Shown here: positions 23,701-30,400 of the stretch, piece after piece
How positions within the stretch are numbered: position 1 is the first letter of the stretch
Layout: each line of letters begins with the position of its first letter
NCBI RefSeq assembly: GCF_900167135.1
Contig: NZ_FUWZ01000004.1
Coordinates: 558,001-622,000 of the forward strand
Origin: Chitinophaga eiseniae
GTDB lineage: Bacteria > Bacteroidota > Bacteroidia > Chitinophagales > Chitinophagaceae
Direction of reading: 5' to 3'
DNA length: 64,000 bases
The notes under the pieces: generated by a model
Seen by the model: the letters and a program-made list of their open reading frames with translations, nothing else
Databases searched by the model: none
What the model was told of the DNA's origin: nothing
Position numbers and translations under genes: made by a program

Positions 23701-24398
23701 CGTTTATAACGGGAATGACTGTACGCATGTACCGTACCGGCGATCTCGGTCGCTGGCTCCCGGATGGTACCGTGGAATACCTTGGCCGCCTGGATGACCA
23801 GGTGAAGGTCCGTGGCTTCCGTGTGGAGCTGGGCGAGATTGAACACGCACTGCAACTGCATGAACAGGTACAGCAGGCAGTGGTGGTGGCCCGCGCTGAC
23901 CGCAGAGGCAACAAGCAGCTGGCGGCATATGTGGTTACTACCGATGCCTATGATCGAGATGACGTATATGCGTTTCTGAAAGGCCGCCTGCCGGAATACA
24001 TGATACCTTCCTGGCTGGTGCCGCTGGAGAAGCTGCCGCTCACGGCTAATGGTAAAATAGATCGTAAAGCGCTGCCGGCACCGGACGAGGTGGCGGGATG
24101 GTCATCACAGACATATGTAGCCCCCCGCAACGAAACAGAAGCGCTGTTGTCCGCCGTGTGGGAAGACCTGTTGGGTGTGACAGGCGTCGGTGTACAGGAT
24201 AATTTCTTTGAACTGGGTGGCCACTCGCTGCAGGTGATCCGGCTGACTTCCACGGTCCGTAAGCAATTTGGCATAGAGGTCAATGTGCGGACCTTTTTCC
24301 AGCTGGCTACCATCGAACAGTTGGCGAGATATATCCATCTGAATCTAGACCAGCCTGCGGCAGATGATGATGACGATCTGGAGACCATTACCCTGTAA
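8706..24398 (+). CDS. Nonribosomal peptide synthetase, four modules with N-terminal TubC docking domain
   Basis: This 5230-residue protein has a TubC-type docking domain at residues 1-60, then module 1 C-A-PCP-E (80-1565), module 2 C-A-PCP (1600-2640), module 3 C-A-PCP-E (2655-4140) and module 4 C-A-PCP (4165-5215). By-eye specificity codes are DAFFLGITFK (Ile or Val), DVWHLSLIDK (Ser, the classical code), DAEDVGEVVK (three acidic pocket residues, so a basic residue such as Lys or Arg) and DIWELTADDK (not assigned). Modules 1 and 3 end in E domains (HHLVVDGVSW, HHLAIDGVSW), predicting D residues. The C domains after them have the RLxxLQExMLFH start typical of D-accepting domains. C1 has HHIAADAWS, with Ala for the usual Gly. 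The acidic tail ending DDDDDLETITL fits a short linear motif that docks to the TubC domain of the next protein. The ATG at 8706 is supported by the complete docking domain directly after it. Confidence 0.97.
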   Translation: MIEVNFNKAIALVAKAREQGVMLFLEDGKIKFRTPKDAGIAPELLEEIKLHRDEIKALLHQAISAETTPITPGAAASHAGARLSFSQERLWFIDQLEGSVKYHIPIVLKLKGALQVDALQQALKTIVDRHEVLRTVFRDTAGVASQLVLDKDTWQMDMLTAQEYYDDPPALERSIQAMIDAPFDLAADHMLRARLISMGGGEYILVVVLHHIAADAWSTGIIVRELAALYHAAVTGHVSPLPPMDIQYADYAVWQRQYLSGDTLAMQLGYWKNQLSGTPVLELPTDYPRPAVQSDRGAVITFNLDRDISDRVKSFSRQQGATIFMTLLTAFKTLLYRYTGQEDICVGTPVAGRTRNETDNLIGFFINSLALRSNLSGHPTFSALLQQIKQTTLAAYDHQELPFEKIVEAVVKERDMARNPLFQVMFALQNAPAAPELELDGVTFTYMETAHTTAKFDLTCSFEETPAGLSGRMEYCTDLFEPTTIQRMIRHFCLLLDNVLLTPDKPVHLLPLLSAAEREQVLTAFNNTAVAYADDQSITTLFSAQAQEAPDTVALMFGDAVMHYSELEKQSNQLAHYLRGKGIRQGSIVPVCTERSPEMMVSILAILKAGAAYMPLDPAYPAERLGMMLDESRSSMLVTTTDFHDRFTQERPGMELLLADQLPALLTGWPGTVPDNPPSANDLAYVMYTSGSTGRPKGVLVTHRNVTSLVLQPNYVSLDAASTILSAGSLAFDATTFEYWGALLHGGRLALSAGNSLLDSAVFKQELYSKAVTILFITTSWFNQLVDTDITVFGRLSAVLTGGEKMSEKHVERFRQAYPDISISNIYGPTENTTFSLSYLINPHALAPNTPVGIPLNNRTAYVLDDAQQLLPVGVAGELYVGGAGLATGYLDRPELTAEKFVPHPFSDNPEERLYRTGDRARWLPDGNIVYLGRVDDQVKIRGHRIEPGEVESILLTHPAVAQGIVVVKTDEKDLKRLVAYVVPADTFDKDALVNYLKAKLPEYMVPAVIMTLDQFPVTANGKIDKKALPEPEVTTFAAHDYVAPRTHAGREMAQIWQELLGVSQVGIYDNFFELGGDSIITIQVVSRARKAGFRLHPRDLFRHQTIERLEILLSENREQVLTGEQGLLTGESGLIPVQRWFFDNNAAAAGHFNQSVLVGIDKKILPAQLAAAIKALVRYHDALRFVYRTDDKGWHQTYGTHEATLTIEDLRAVPAENLAAHLTAYSLAVHRSLDISKGILVRAVLLQTPETETHHRLLIVIHHLVVDGVSWRILLEDLEALLQQDPAALTLDKGNSYRQWHEALAAYSGQRRLTVQLPYWENIHQESKQAVLKAAAPFNGKVSMADFESITTTLDAGWTRQLLQDAPQAYHTEINDILLCALALAVGMWNETTKVCIGLESHGRHDIGGMDISRTVGWFTSLYPVLLEADQQLTPGEVLRSVKEQLRAVPDKGIGFGVLKQLLQTPSLQGDDPWEIVFNYLGQSDRVVKQDGVLTIVEEAAAPGVGETYVMHEKIGINSIVSEGALVLAWSFSTRHFQAQQIQALADEYIQQLQRLITCCVAQQEALATPSDYGLQGIVAIPELDALLNVDHAGMPRRAHVSGLYRLSALQEGMLFHSLYDQAGGAYIEQFGCDLINVQPEAFKAAWEHLMQRHTILRTAFFSDEAAIPLQAVFREAVLPFHQADYSGMEAAEQRKAVEVFTQQDAKQPFDFKVPPMMRISLLKLAEGRHRLLWTFHHILFDGWSVPVLMEELLQAYEATLNGVPLPARTEDRYEDFIRYLEKRDGEKEEQYWRRYMEGVEEATLLPFIRPGADRTREAGVYKDFILSIDAAATAKINAFAQRQHITVNTLMQGVWALLLHHYTGQEHVTYGVTVSGRPEDLSGVEQRVGMYINTIPLHAAVTAEKVLGPWLQELQLSQLQSREHQHTGLDTIQHWCGLPGELFDTLLVFENYPVSKVLEAQAWLLQVENVAVQEKTNYPLTILIVAGETLHIRFSYNTGLLSDNYLQAIAGHFETLLAQLPENGSSPVSALSWLTNAERSLLHSFNDTATDFPRQQTLTTLFAAQVNRTPLLIAVVDEQGCLTYRELDIITNQLAHYLNSKGVGAETLVPVCLERSLDMIIAIVAILKAGAAYVPVDPTYPEERILHILEDTNADIILTDHSGFRAIPDNFSGVVRLDEIRPVLGIYPETPTGRVIQPGQLAYVIYTSGSTGKPKGVMNEHAGVVNRLLWTQKYFGLNGDDAILQKTTFCFDVSVWELLWPLMCGARLVMAVPGGQKDTSYLKAAIDRYGITTIHFVPSMLHIFLEDVSPEEVPGLKRVLCSGEALKPQQVSLFREKIPYAGLYNLYGPTEAAIDVTCWQVPDRFTENEVVSIGKPVANTQLYILDKAGGLLPPGVFGELHIGGVQVARGYLNRESLTAEKFIADPFSDGRLYKTGDWCRWLPDGNIEYAGRIDDQVKIRGFRIELGEIESVLLENERVSEAVVVARDAADGSKRLIGYVVPAGEIDCIAVLDELKRRLPEYMVPAILVPLAAMPLTASGKINRKALPAPDESFLAAAAYVAPGNETEQLFANIFQDILNISRVGINDNFFTLGGNSLLSMRLVAAIRRQLQLELPVKSVFTHATVALLAAHLGDQQHATPALPAVEAVLRPERVPLSFSQERLWFIDQLEGSVQYHIPVVLRLKGQLDRSALASALQHIINRHEILRTVIAEEDGIAWQRLLARDHWQLTVTDDPVYHEDPLALSSLVQAHVQTPFDLSKDHMLRAHLVVLSATEHVLVAVIHHIASDGWSSSIIVNELTDLYRSFVRNEMNTLPPLPLQYADYAIWQRRYLTDTVLSLQLDYWKAQLNGVETLQLPTDYSRPAVQRNRGAVSWFRLDKQLTSGLRALAQQQEATLFMTLLAAFKVLLFRYSGQEDICVGSPVAGRTRQETEALIGFFINTLALRSYVDGRQSFISLLQAVKETTLNAYQHQEIPFEKVVEAVVKARDLSRSPLFQVMFTLQNMPESTSPELEGLQMEAMPLSYATTQYDLSFTLEDTPEGLRGSVEYCTDLYLPSTIERMMRHFEQLLRSLTAAPAASLESLRILSEAEEKQLLYDFNQARQPAKPVVAQTLAELFTEQARRTPLATALVFGNTALTYQELDERSGQLAGQLARNGVSAGTLVPLCIDRSLQMMVAILGILKAGGAYVPLDPQHPAERIGRILEDIGGDRLIVTTTEHTHLFPSASRLLLPDNWCQPAGEKYTITAAASKDPAYVIYTSGSTGIPKGVVIPHAAIVNFIVHRSADFKIDVTDRILQFSNYCFDASVEQMFLPLVNGAVLVLIPEALRLDRQEFEQLLEQEQITHLDTTPGFLASITPGNYGSLRRVVSGGEACSLPLAAAWAPHVDFYNEYGPTETTVVATAWHYQSQQPAVTDMLPIGKPLTNVTAYILDSTGSPVPVGVPGELFIGGIQVAEGYLNNPALTAEKFVDDPFGGGGGRLYRTGDLACWLSDGNIAYLGRIDDQVKLRGYRIELGEIDNALLQHPSIREAVTTVKTDGAGHKRLVAYLTGEELPAREPLSAFLRERLPEYMVPVQFIPLEAIPLTPNGKVDKKALPAPDTETLSGSAFVAPRNETESLLAGIWQNLLNQQQVGIYDNFFELGGDSIITIQAVSRARKAGLNLHPADLFRYQTIAGLAAMLVARQDTPDNQAEQGTLAGVSGLLPIQHWYFAHTAEAMGEHHFNQALLLEVDKSVAFNVLEAAIEKLIQHHDALRFSYSRQQQWQQTYSAYKGTLEVIDLRDKTTDTLPAEITAQAEHYQRSLYPEQGIVVRTVLMITPDNISHHRLLIVVHHLAIDGVSWRILLEDLEQLVKQPASPLSPKSNSYRQWQQTLTAYGQRKKVLGQLDYWQQATTGFKPLKTDKSFDSAVTIRDTANLVVRLNAGQTKRLLQDAPKAYHTEINDLLLCALAMTLQEWNGTDSVTIGLEGHGRETIDNVTDVSHTVGWFTSLYPLKLATGNGSIGSQLKTVKEQLRNVPDKGLGYGVLKYLQQEVALQGSDPWDVVFNYLGQTDNIAAADGLLRMAAESPGTAIGKDFPLSEKIAIDGMVQDGELVLRWKYSSRHLSADAMEKMASICMAHLEALISHCVGRREPAFTPSDFGLGKEISVAELDTFLDAAPDGITRRGRISSLYRLTGLQEAMLFHALFDEHANAYMEQFTCDLFHLNETAFIQSWNLLLQRHTALRSGFSADEFSIPVQWVYQDVQLPVTLLDDRSLTPEEQQEKLADYLEADRNKGFDFSHAPLMRLALIRVDDSRHRMVWTSHHILFDGWSLPLILENLLRIYEAVVKQLPLPAFTEDRYEDYVRYLERQDKTQEETFWRSYLKNATDATLLPFIGAAEARNAGVGTYRQESLELDEAATRNIQRFAHRHRITPNTIIQGVWSYLLYRYTGRKEVTYGITVSGRPEGLPGVEQAVGMYINTLPLCAVIDPAKPVTVWLQELQASQLQCREYQYTPLDDMQRWTGITGDWFDSLLVYENYPVSKMMTAQQGILTVENVHVHEQTNLPLEILAAVSDTIRVTLRYNADLLADAYIGAIRGHFEEVLLQMTANDNLQLAELDILTPAERVMLTEKLNNRKVAFPQDKTLVSLIREKAAVMPDATAIIFGETALTYRNLEERSNQVAHYLQGLGIKKDMPVPICIERSTEMVIGILGVLKAGGAYVPVDTAYPPERIAFLLEDVAASVVLSSRLLQDKLTAVTTARVIALDDRQEEVFRQPVSGSLLVPSPGDLAYIIYTSGSTGKPKGVLIEHRGMLNHLYAKVNDLRLDHRTIVAFTASYTFDISVWQMFAALLCGGTTIIYSEETILQPEQLMRAADRQQVTILELVPSYLATVLQEDIPVKLEHLEFLLVTGEAVSQQVLVQWFRHPHYGRIPVVNAYGPTEASDDICHYTMYEAPVQSNIPLGYPVQNLNIYVVNEAMQLCPPGVPGEICVSGVGVGRGYLNRPELTAEKFITDPFITGMTVRMYRTGDLGRWLPDGTVEYLGRLDDQVKVRGFRVELGEIEHALQLHEQVQQAVVVARADRRGNKQLAAYVVTTDAYDRDDVYAFLKGRLPEYMIPSWLVPLEKLPLTANGKIDRKALPAPDEVAGWSSQTYVAPRNETEALLSAVWEDLLGVTGVGVQDNFFELGGHSLQVIRLTSTVRKQFGIEVNVRTFFQLATIEQLARYIHLNLDQPAADDDDDLETITL

Positions 24399-24443
24399 AA
24401 AGCAACCCCATTTAATTCTCTTCATTCATTCAAACAACTGTAT

Positions 24444-27400
24444 ATGTCAGATTTTAATTTAATTGACATCGTTGACTTACTGGGAAGGGCCCAGGATTCG
24501 GGAATAAAGATATCCTATGACGAAAACGACCTGGTGGTAAAGGTTAACAAAGAACAAAAAATCGACAGCAGCCTGCTGAAAGTGCTGAAGGACAACAAAC
24601 AACATCTCATTACTTATTTCAGGCAATATCATCAGCGCACGGCGGCAGTTACGGGATCGGCTATAACGGCTGCTTCCGGCCGTTCGGCCGATACCGCGAC
24701 ACCACTGTCTTTCAGCCAGGAAAGACTCTGGATCATTGATCAGCTGGAAGGCAGTGTACAATATCACCTGTCTGCTGCACTCCGTATGGAGGGACCGCTG
24801 GACCGCGGAGCACTGGAAAATGCCCTGCGCGAAATCGTTAACCGGCATGAAGTCCTCCGCACGGTGATCCGCACCAGCGAAGATGGTGGCCGGCCGTCAC
24901 AGTATGTGATGGAAAAAGACCAATGGCGGCTCCGTATCCGTGAAGATGCCGAAGTGTTCCACGATACTGCTGCTTTACAGGAAGTGCTGAGACAGGATAT
25001 TGCCATTCCTTTTGATCTCGCCAATGACCATCTGCTGCGGGCGCAACTGATCGTGCTGGGGAAAGAGGAGCACATCCTGGTGTTAACACTGCATCATATC
25101 GTTTCCGATGGCTGGTCCACCGGTATCCTGGTAAGTGAATTGCAGGCGTTGTATGATGCTTACGCTAACGGTTATACGCCGGATCTGGCGCCGCTGGAAA
25201 TACAATACGCCGACTATGCCCTTTGGCAACGCCGGCAGCTCGGTGACAACGGGCTGCAACAGCAGCTGGAATACTGGAAACAGCAGCTGGCTGGTGTGGC
25301 GCCCCTGGAATTGCCCCTGGATTATCCGCGGCCTGCCGTTCAGAGCACCCGTGGCGCTACCATTGATTTTGTCGTGGATGACAACATCGCTCACAAACTG
25401 AAACAGCTGTCCCGCCAGGAAGACGTGACGCTCTTTATGACATTGCTGGCCGCTTTTAAGGTGCTGTTATACCGTTACAGCGGCCAGGAGGATATCTGCG
25501 TAGGAAGTCCTGTCTCCGGCAGAACGAGGGCTGAGATGGAAACATTGATCGGCCTCTTTGTGAATACGCTGGCGTTACGTAGCGATCTGGGTGGTCATCC
25601 CTCTTTCCGGGCATTGCTTCAGCAGATTAAACAGACAACCCTGAGTGCCTACGATCACCAGGAAATACCGTTGGAGAAAGTGATCGAAACCGTGGTAAAG
25701 GGCCGTAACCCCGGCCGTAGCCCGCTGTTTCAGGTAGTCTTCGCCTTGCAGAATACACCGGTATCAAAAGCAGAGGCGCCCGGCAAACTGCGGTTATCAG
25801 AAGAAAAAATCATTACAGAAAGCGCTAAGTTCGATCTTACCCTGATCATGCAGGAGATAGACGGAGGATTAAAAGGGAGCGTGGAATATGGTGCTGATTT
25901 GTTCAGCGCTGCCACTATAGAGGCTTTGATCGGGCATTTCAAAGAGTTGCTGCAGTCCGTGACCACTACCCCGGATGCACGTATAGATGATCTCCTGCTG
26001 CTGAACAAAGCGGAAGAGCAACAATTACAGCTGACATTTAACGATACCTATACTGATTTTCCGACGGATAAAACGGTGCTGGACCTGTTTCGTGAACAGG
26101 TGATTACCAGGCCTGATACCGTGGCAGTGAAGAGCGCAGACGGAGCATTGTCATATCAGGCACTGGAAGAACGTTCCAACCGGCTGGCGCATTACCTGCA
26201 GCAACAAGGTGTTACCGCAGGCAGCCTGGTACCAATTTGCCTTGAGCGCTCCCATGATCTTGTGGTGGCCATGCTGGCGGTGATTAAGACCGGCGCTGCC
26301 TATGTGCCGGTAGATCCTTCTTATCCGGCAGCGCGCATAGGCTTTATGCTGGAAGATACCGGAGCAGCGATAGTTATTTGTAATGAAGTGATCACCGTCG
26401 GCATCGGGGAGAAAATACGGCCGGTTGTTCCGGAACGGGAGCAGGCATCTATCGATCGTTGCCCGGCTACCGCGCTGTCAGTGACGCCTGCAGCCGATCA
26501 GCTGGTATATGTTATTTATACTTCCGGCTCCACTGGTCAACCCAAAGGTGTAATGATTGAACACCGGGGGCTGGCCAACCTGGTACATTGGCACCAGCGG
26601 GCTTTCGGCGTAACCGCTGATAGCCGCGCTACTGCCGTTTCCGGCATCGGTTTCGATGCATTCGGATGGGAGCTTTGGCCATACCTTACCGCCGGCGCTT
26701 CTGTTTTCCTGGTAGACGATGATACCCGCATCTTCATCCCGGCACTGGTGGGCCTGCACGTAAAACAACAGATCACACACGCTTTTATATCCACCGCCCT
26801 GGTACCGGCATTTATCCAGGCTGGTGCAGGAAAGATACAAGATCTGCAGTACCTGCTCACCGGCGGCGATAAACTGCCCGCCACGCAGGTATCACAGCTG
26901 CCTTATCAATTGGTCAATAACTACGGGCCAACGGAAAATAGTGTAGTCACTACCAGTTATACGCTGTCATCTGTTAACGCGGTGATGACGCCTCCCATCG
27001 GTAGCCCTGTGAGCAATACCAGGATATACATACTCAGCCCGGCGGGCGCACTCAGTCCTGTCGGTGTAGCCGGAGAAATATGCATCGCGGGCACTGGTCT
27101 GGCTAAAGGGTATTTAAATCTGCCGGTACTGACAACAGAGAAATTCACCATCCATACAAACGGAGAAAGGATATATCATACCGGCGACCTGGGTCGCTGG
27201 CGTGCTGACGGAACTATCGAATACCTGGGACGTATAGATGAGCAGGTGAAGATACGTGGCTACCGTATTGAGCCCGGGGAAATTGAAAATGTGCTCGCTG
27301 CTGTGAAAGGTGCTAAACAGGCGCTGGTATTGGCTAAAGCTGACAGCGCCGGGCACAAACGGCTGGTAGCCTACGTGGCTGGTGATGAAAGTTTTGATAA

Positions 27401-30400
27401 GGCCGCTGCCCTGGCCGCGGTGAAAAGCCGCTTGCCGGAATACATGGTGCCGGCGGCTATTATCGTCATGGACCGTTTGCCACTAACGGCCAACGGCAAG
27501 ATCGATAAAAATGCCCTGCCGGAACCTGCCCAGGAAAGCACGGCTACAGCTATTTACACGGCTCCGCGTAATACTACGGAAGAAGTCCTGGCTGCTATCT
27601 GGCAGGAGCTGCTGGGTGTGCAACAGGTAGGCATATACGACAATTTCTTTGAGCTGGGCGGCGATTCTATTATCACCATTCAGGCCGTAGGCCGCATAAG
27701 ACGGGCGGGGTATGAGTTGCAGCCGAGAGACCTGTTCGTACATCAGCATATCGCAGCACTGGCAGCACATATACATGCACAGGCGGGCCGCAGCGTGACC
27801 GGCGAACAGGGAACGCTTACCGGGACCAGCGGACTATTACCTATCCAGCAATGGTTCCTTCAGCTGGATACCGCTGCTGTAAACCATTTTAATCAAAGTG
27901 TATTACTGGGGATCGATAAAAAAATAACAGCTGAGCGCTTGATGCCGGCTATTCAACAGCTGGTTAACTATCACGATGCTTTACGTTTTGTATATCACCA
28001 ACAGGAAAACAAATGGCAGCAGGTGTATGGCGCTGGTGGGGGTGAGCTGGAAATAGCGGACCTGCGGAGCGTGCCGACGGAAGCACTGTCGGATGCTATT
28101 ACCGCTACTGCTGACCGTTATCAGGCCAGCCTGGACATTCGCACGGGAACGGTAGCAAAAGTGGTGCTGATACAGACCCCAGATGCAGAAGAGGCCAACC
28201 GCCTCTTTATCGTGGTGCACCACCTCGCTGTAGATGCCGTTTCCTGGCGTATTCTCCTGGAAGACCTGCAGCAACTGTTGCAGGGTCAATCATTGCCGGA
28301 GCGGAAAGGTTCTTCTTACCGGCAATGGCAGCAAGCATTGGTCAATTACGGGGAGTCACAACGCGGACTGTCCCAGGCGCCTTACTGGGAAAGGGTGGTG
28401 CAACAACCGCTGCCCCTGAAGACCGACAAAAAATTTGAAGGGCAGGTAACGGTAGCGGATACCGGAAATTATACTTCGCAGCTGGATGCACAGCGCACCC
28501 GCCAGTTGTTGAAAGATGCTTCGCAGGCTTATCACACGGAGATTAATGATATCCTGCTGACGGCATTAGCCCTGACTTTGTCCGCATGGAATGGACATGC
28601 AGCCGTGATTGTAGGATTGGAAGGGCATGGCAGGGAAGACATCAATAAAAACATCGATACCAGTCGCACGGTGGGTTGGTTTACCAATCTGTTCCCGGTA
28701 CTGCTGGAAACCGGCGGTAATAATGTGGGAGAGACGTTGAAGGCCGTCAAAGAACAGCTGCGGCGTACGCCGGATAAAGGGTTGGGATATGGCGTCCTGA
28801 AGTATCTGAACAAAATACCGACGTTGCAGGGTGTCAATCCCTGGAATGTGGTATTTAACTACCTGGGCCAGTCCGATAACCTGAAAGACGAGGCTGGCCT
28901 GTTCAGCGGGGCTCCGGAATCCTCCGGTGCTGACATCGCTGCCGGCTTTCCGTTGCAGGAACTGCTGAGCGTGACAGGCCTGGTGAAAGCCGGACAATTG
29001 CAGCTGGATTGGAATTATAGTTCACAACACTTTGAACCGGCTACCATTGCGCAACTGGCGCAGCACTATCTCTCTCACCTGGAAGCGCTGATTGCGCACT
29101 GTGTGGCGGTGCAAACTCCGGTGTTTACCCCCTCAGATTACGGGCTGGGCGCCTGGGTTTCGAACGAAGACCTGGACAGCTTCCTCGATGCGCCGTACAA
29201 TGGCACACCGCGGCGGGAGCAAATAGACAGCCTTTACCGGTTGAGCGGTTTGCAGGAGGGCATGCTCTTTCATAGCCTGTACGCCGCAGAGGGAGGCACA
29301 TACACGGAGCAGATGACCGTAGTGCTGGAAGACCTGCATGTAGACGCTTTTGTAAAAAGCTGGAACCTGCTGGTGGAAAAACACAGCATTCTGCGTACCG
29401 CTTTTTATTATGACCGCTTCAGCATCCCGGTGCAATGTGTTTACAAGAAGGTAGTGTTACCGGTAGAGATAATGGATTACACCTCCTTTAGCCCGGATGA
29501 ACAGAACAGGTTATATAAAACCCTGGAAGAGGCGGACCTGCGCCGGGGATTTAATTTTACAGAAGCGCCGTTAATGCGTTTGACACTGGTACGGCTACAC
29601 GATAATAACTTCCGGATGTTATGGACATCCCATCATATCCTGCTGGATGGCTGGTCATTGCCTATTCTCGTGGAAGGACTGCTGTCGGGATACGATGCTT
29701 TCCTGACCGGTGGTGCTCCGCCATCCCTGGGAGACGACCGTTTCGGGGAATACATTCAGTACCTGGACCGCCTCGACAAAGAGGCAGCAGAGCATTACTG
29801 GAAACAATATCTGCATAACCTGAATGAAGCGACCCTGTTGCCTTTCATTGGCAATACCACTGCACGCACCAAAGGGGTGGGGGCATACAGTAACCGGAAG
29901 GTGGTGCTGGACGCCGCTTTTACGCAGCAGCTGTCGCGTTTTGCACAAAGACATCATATTACCGTTAATACGCTGATGCAGGGCGTTTGGGCATACCTGT
30001 TGCACGCCTACACCGGTCACAGCAACGTAGCCTACGGTATCACGGTGTCTGGTCGACCGGACAACCTGCAGAGCGCAGAAAGGGGAGTAGGATTGTACAT
30101 TAATACGTTGCCGCTGCATACGGCTGTAGACGAAAGCGACAATATCGTCAGCTGGTTGCAGCAACTGCAATCGGAGCAGCAGCAAAGCCGGGAACACCAG
30201 TATAATAATCTGCAGCAGGTGCAGCAATGGGCAGGCATCAATGGTGATCTGTTTGACAGCTCCATTACTTTCCAGAACTATCCTGTAGATGAAGTGGTGA
30301 ACGCAAAGGAATGGCAACTGAAAGTGACAGGCGTGGAAACACATCCGCACACCAACTATCCGCTGACCATCATTATCAGCATTTCTGCTGAAACCAGCCT

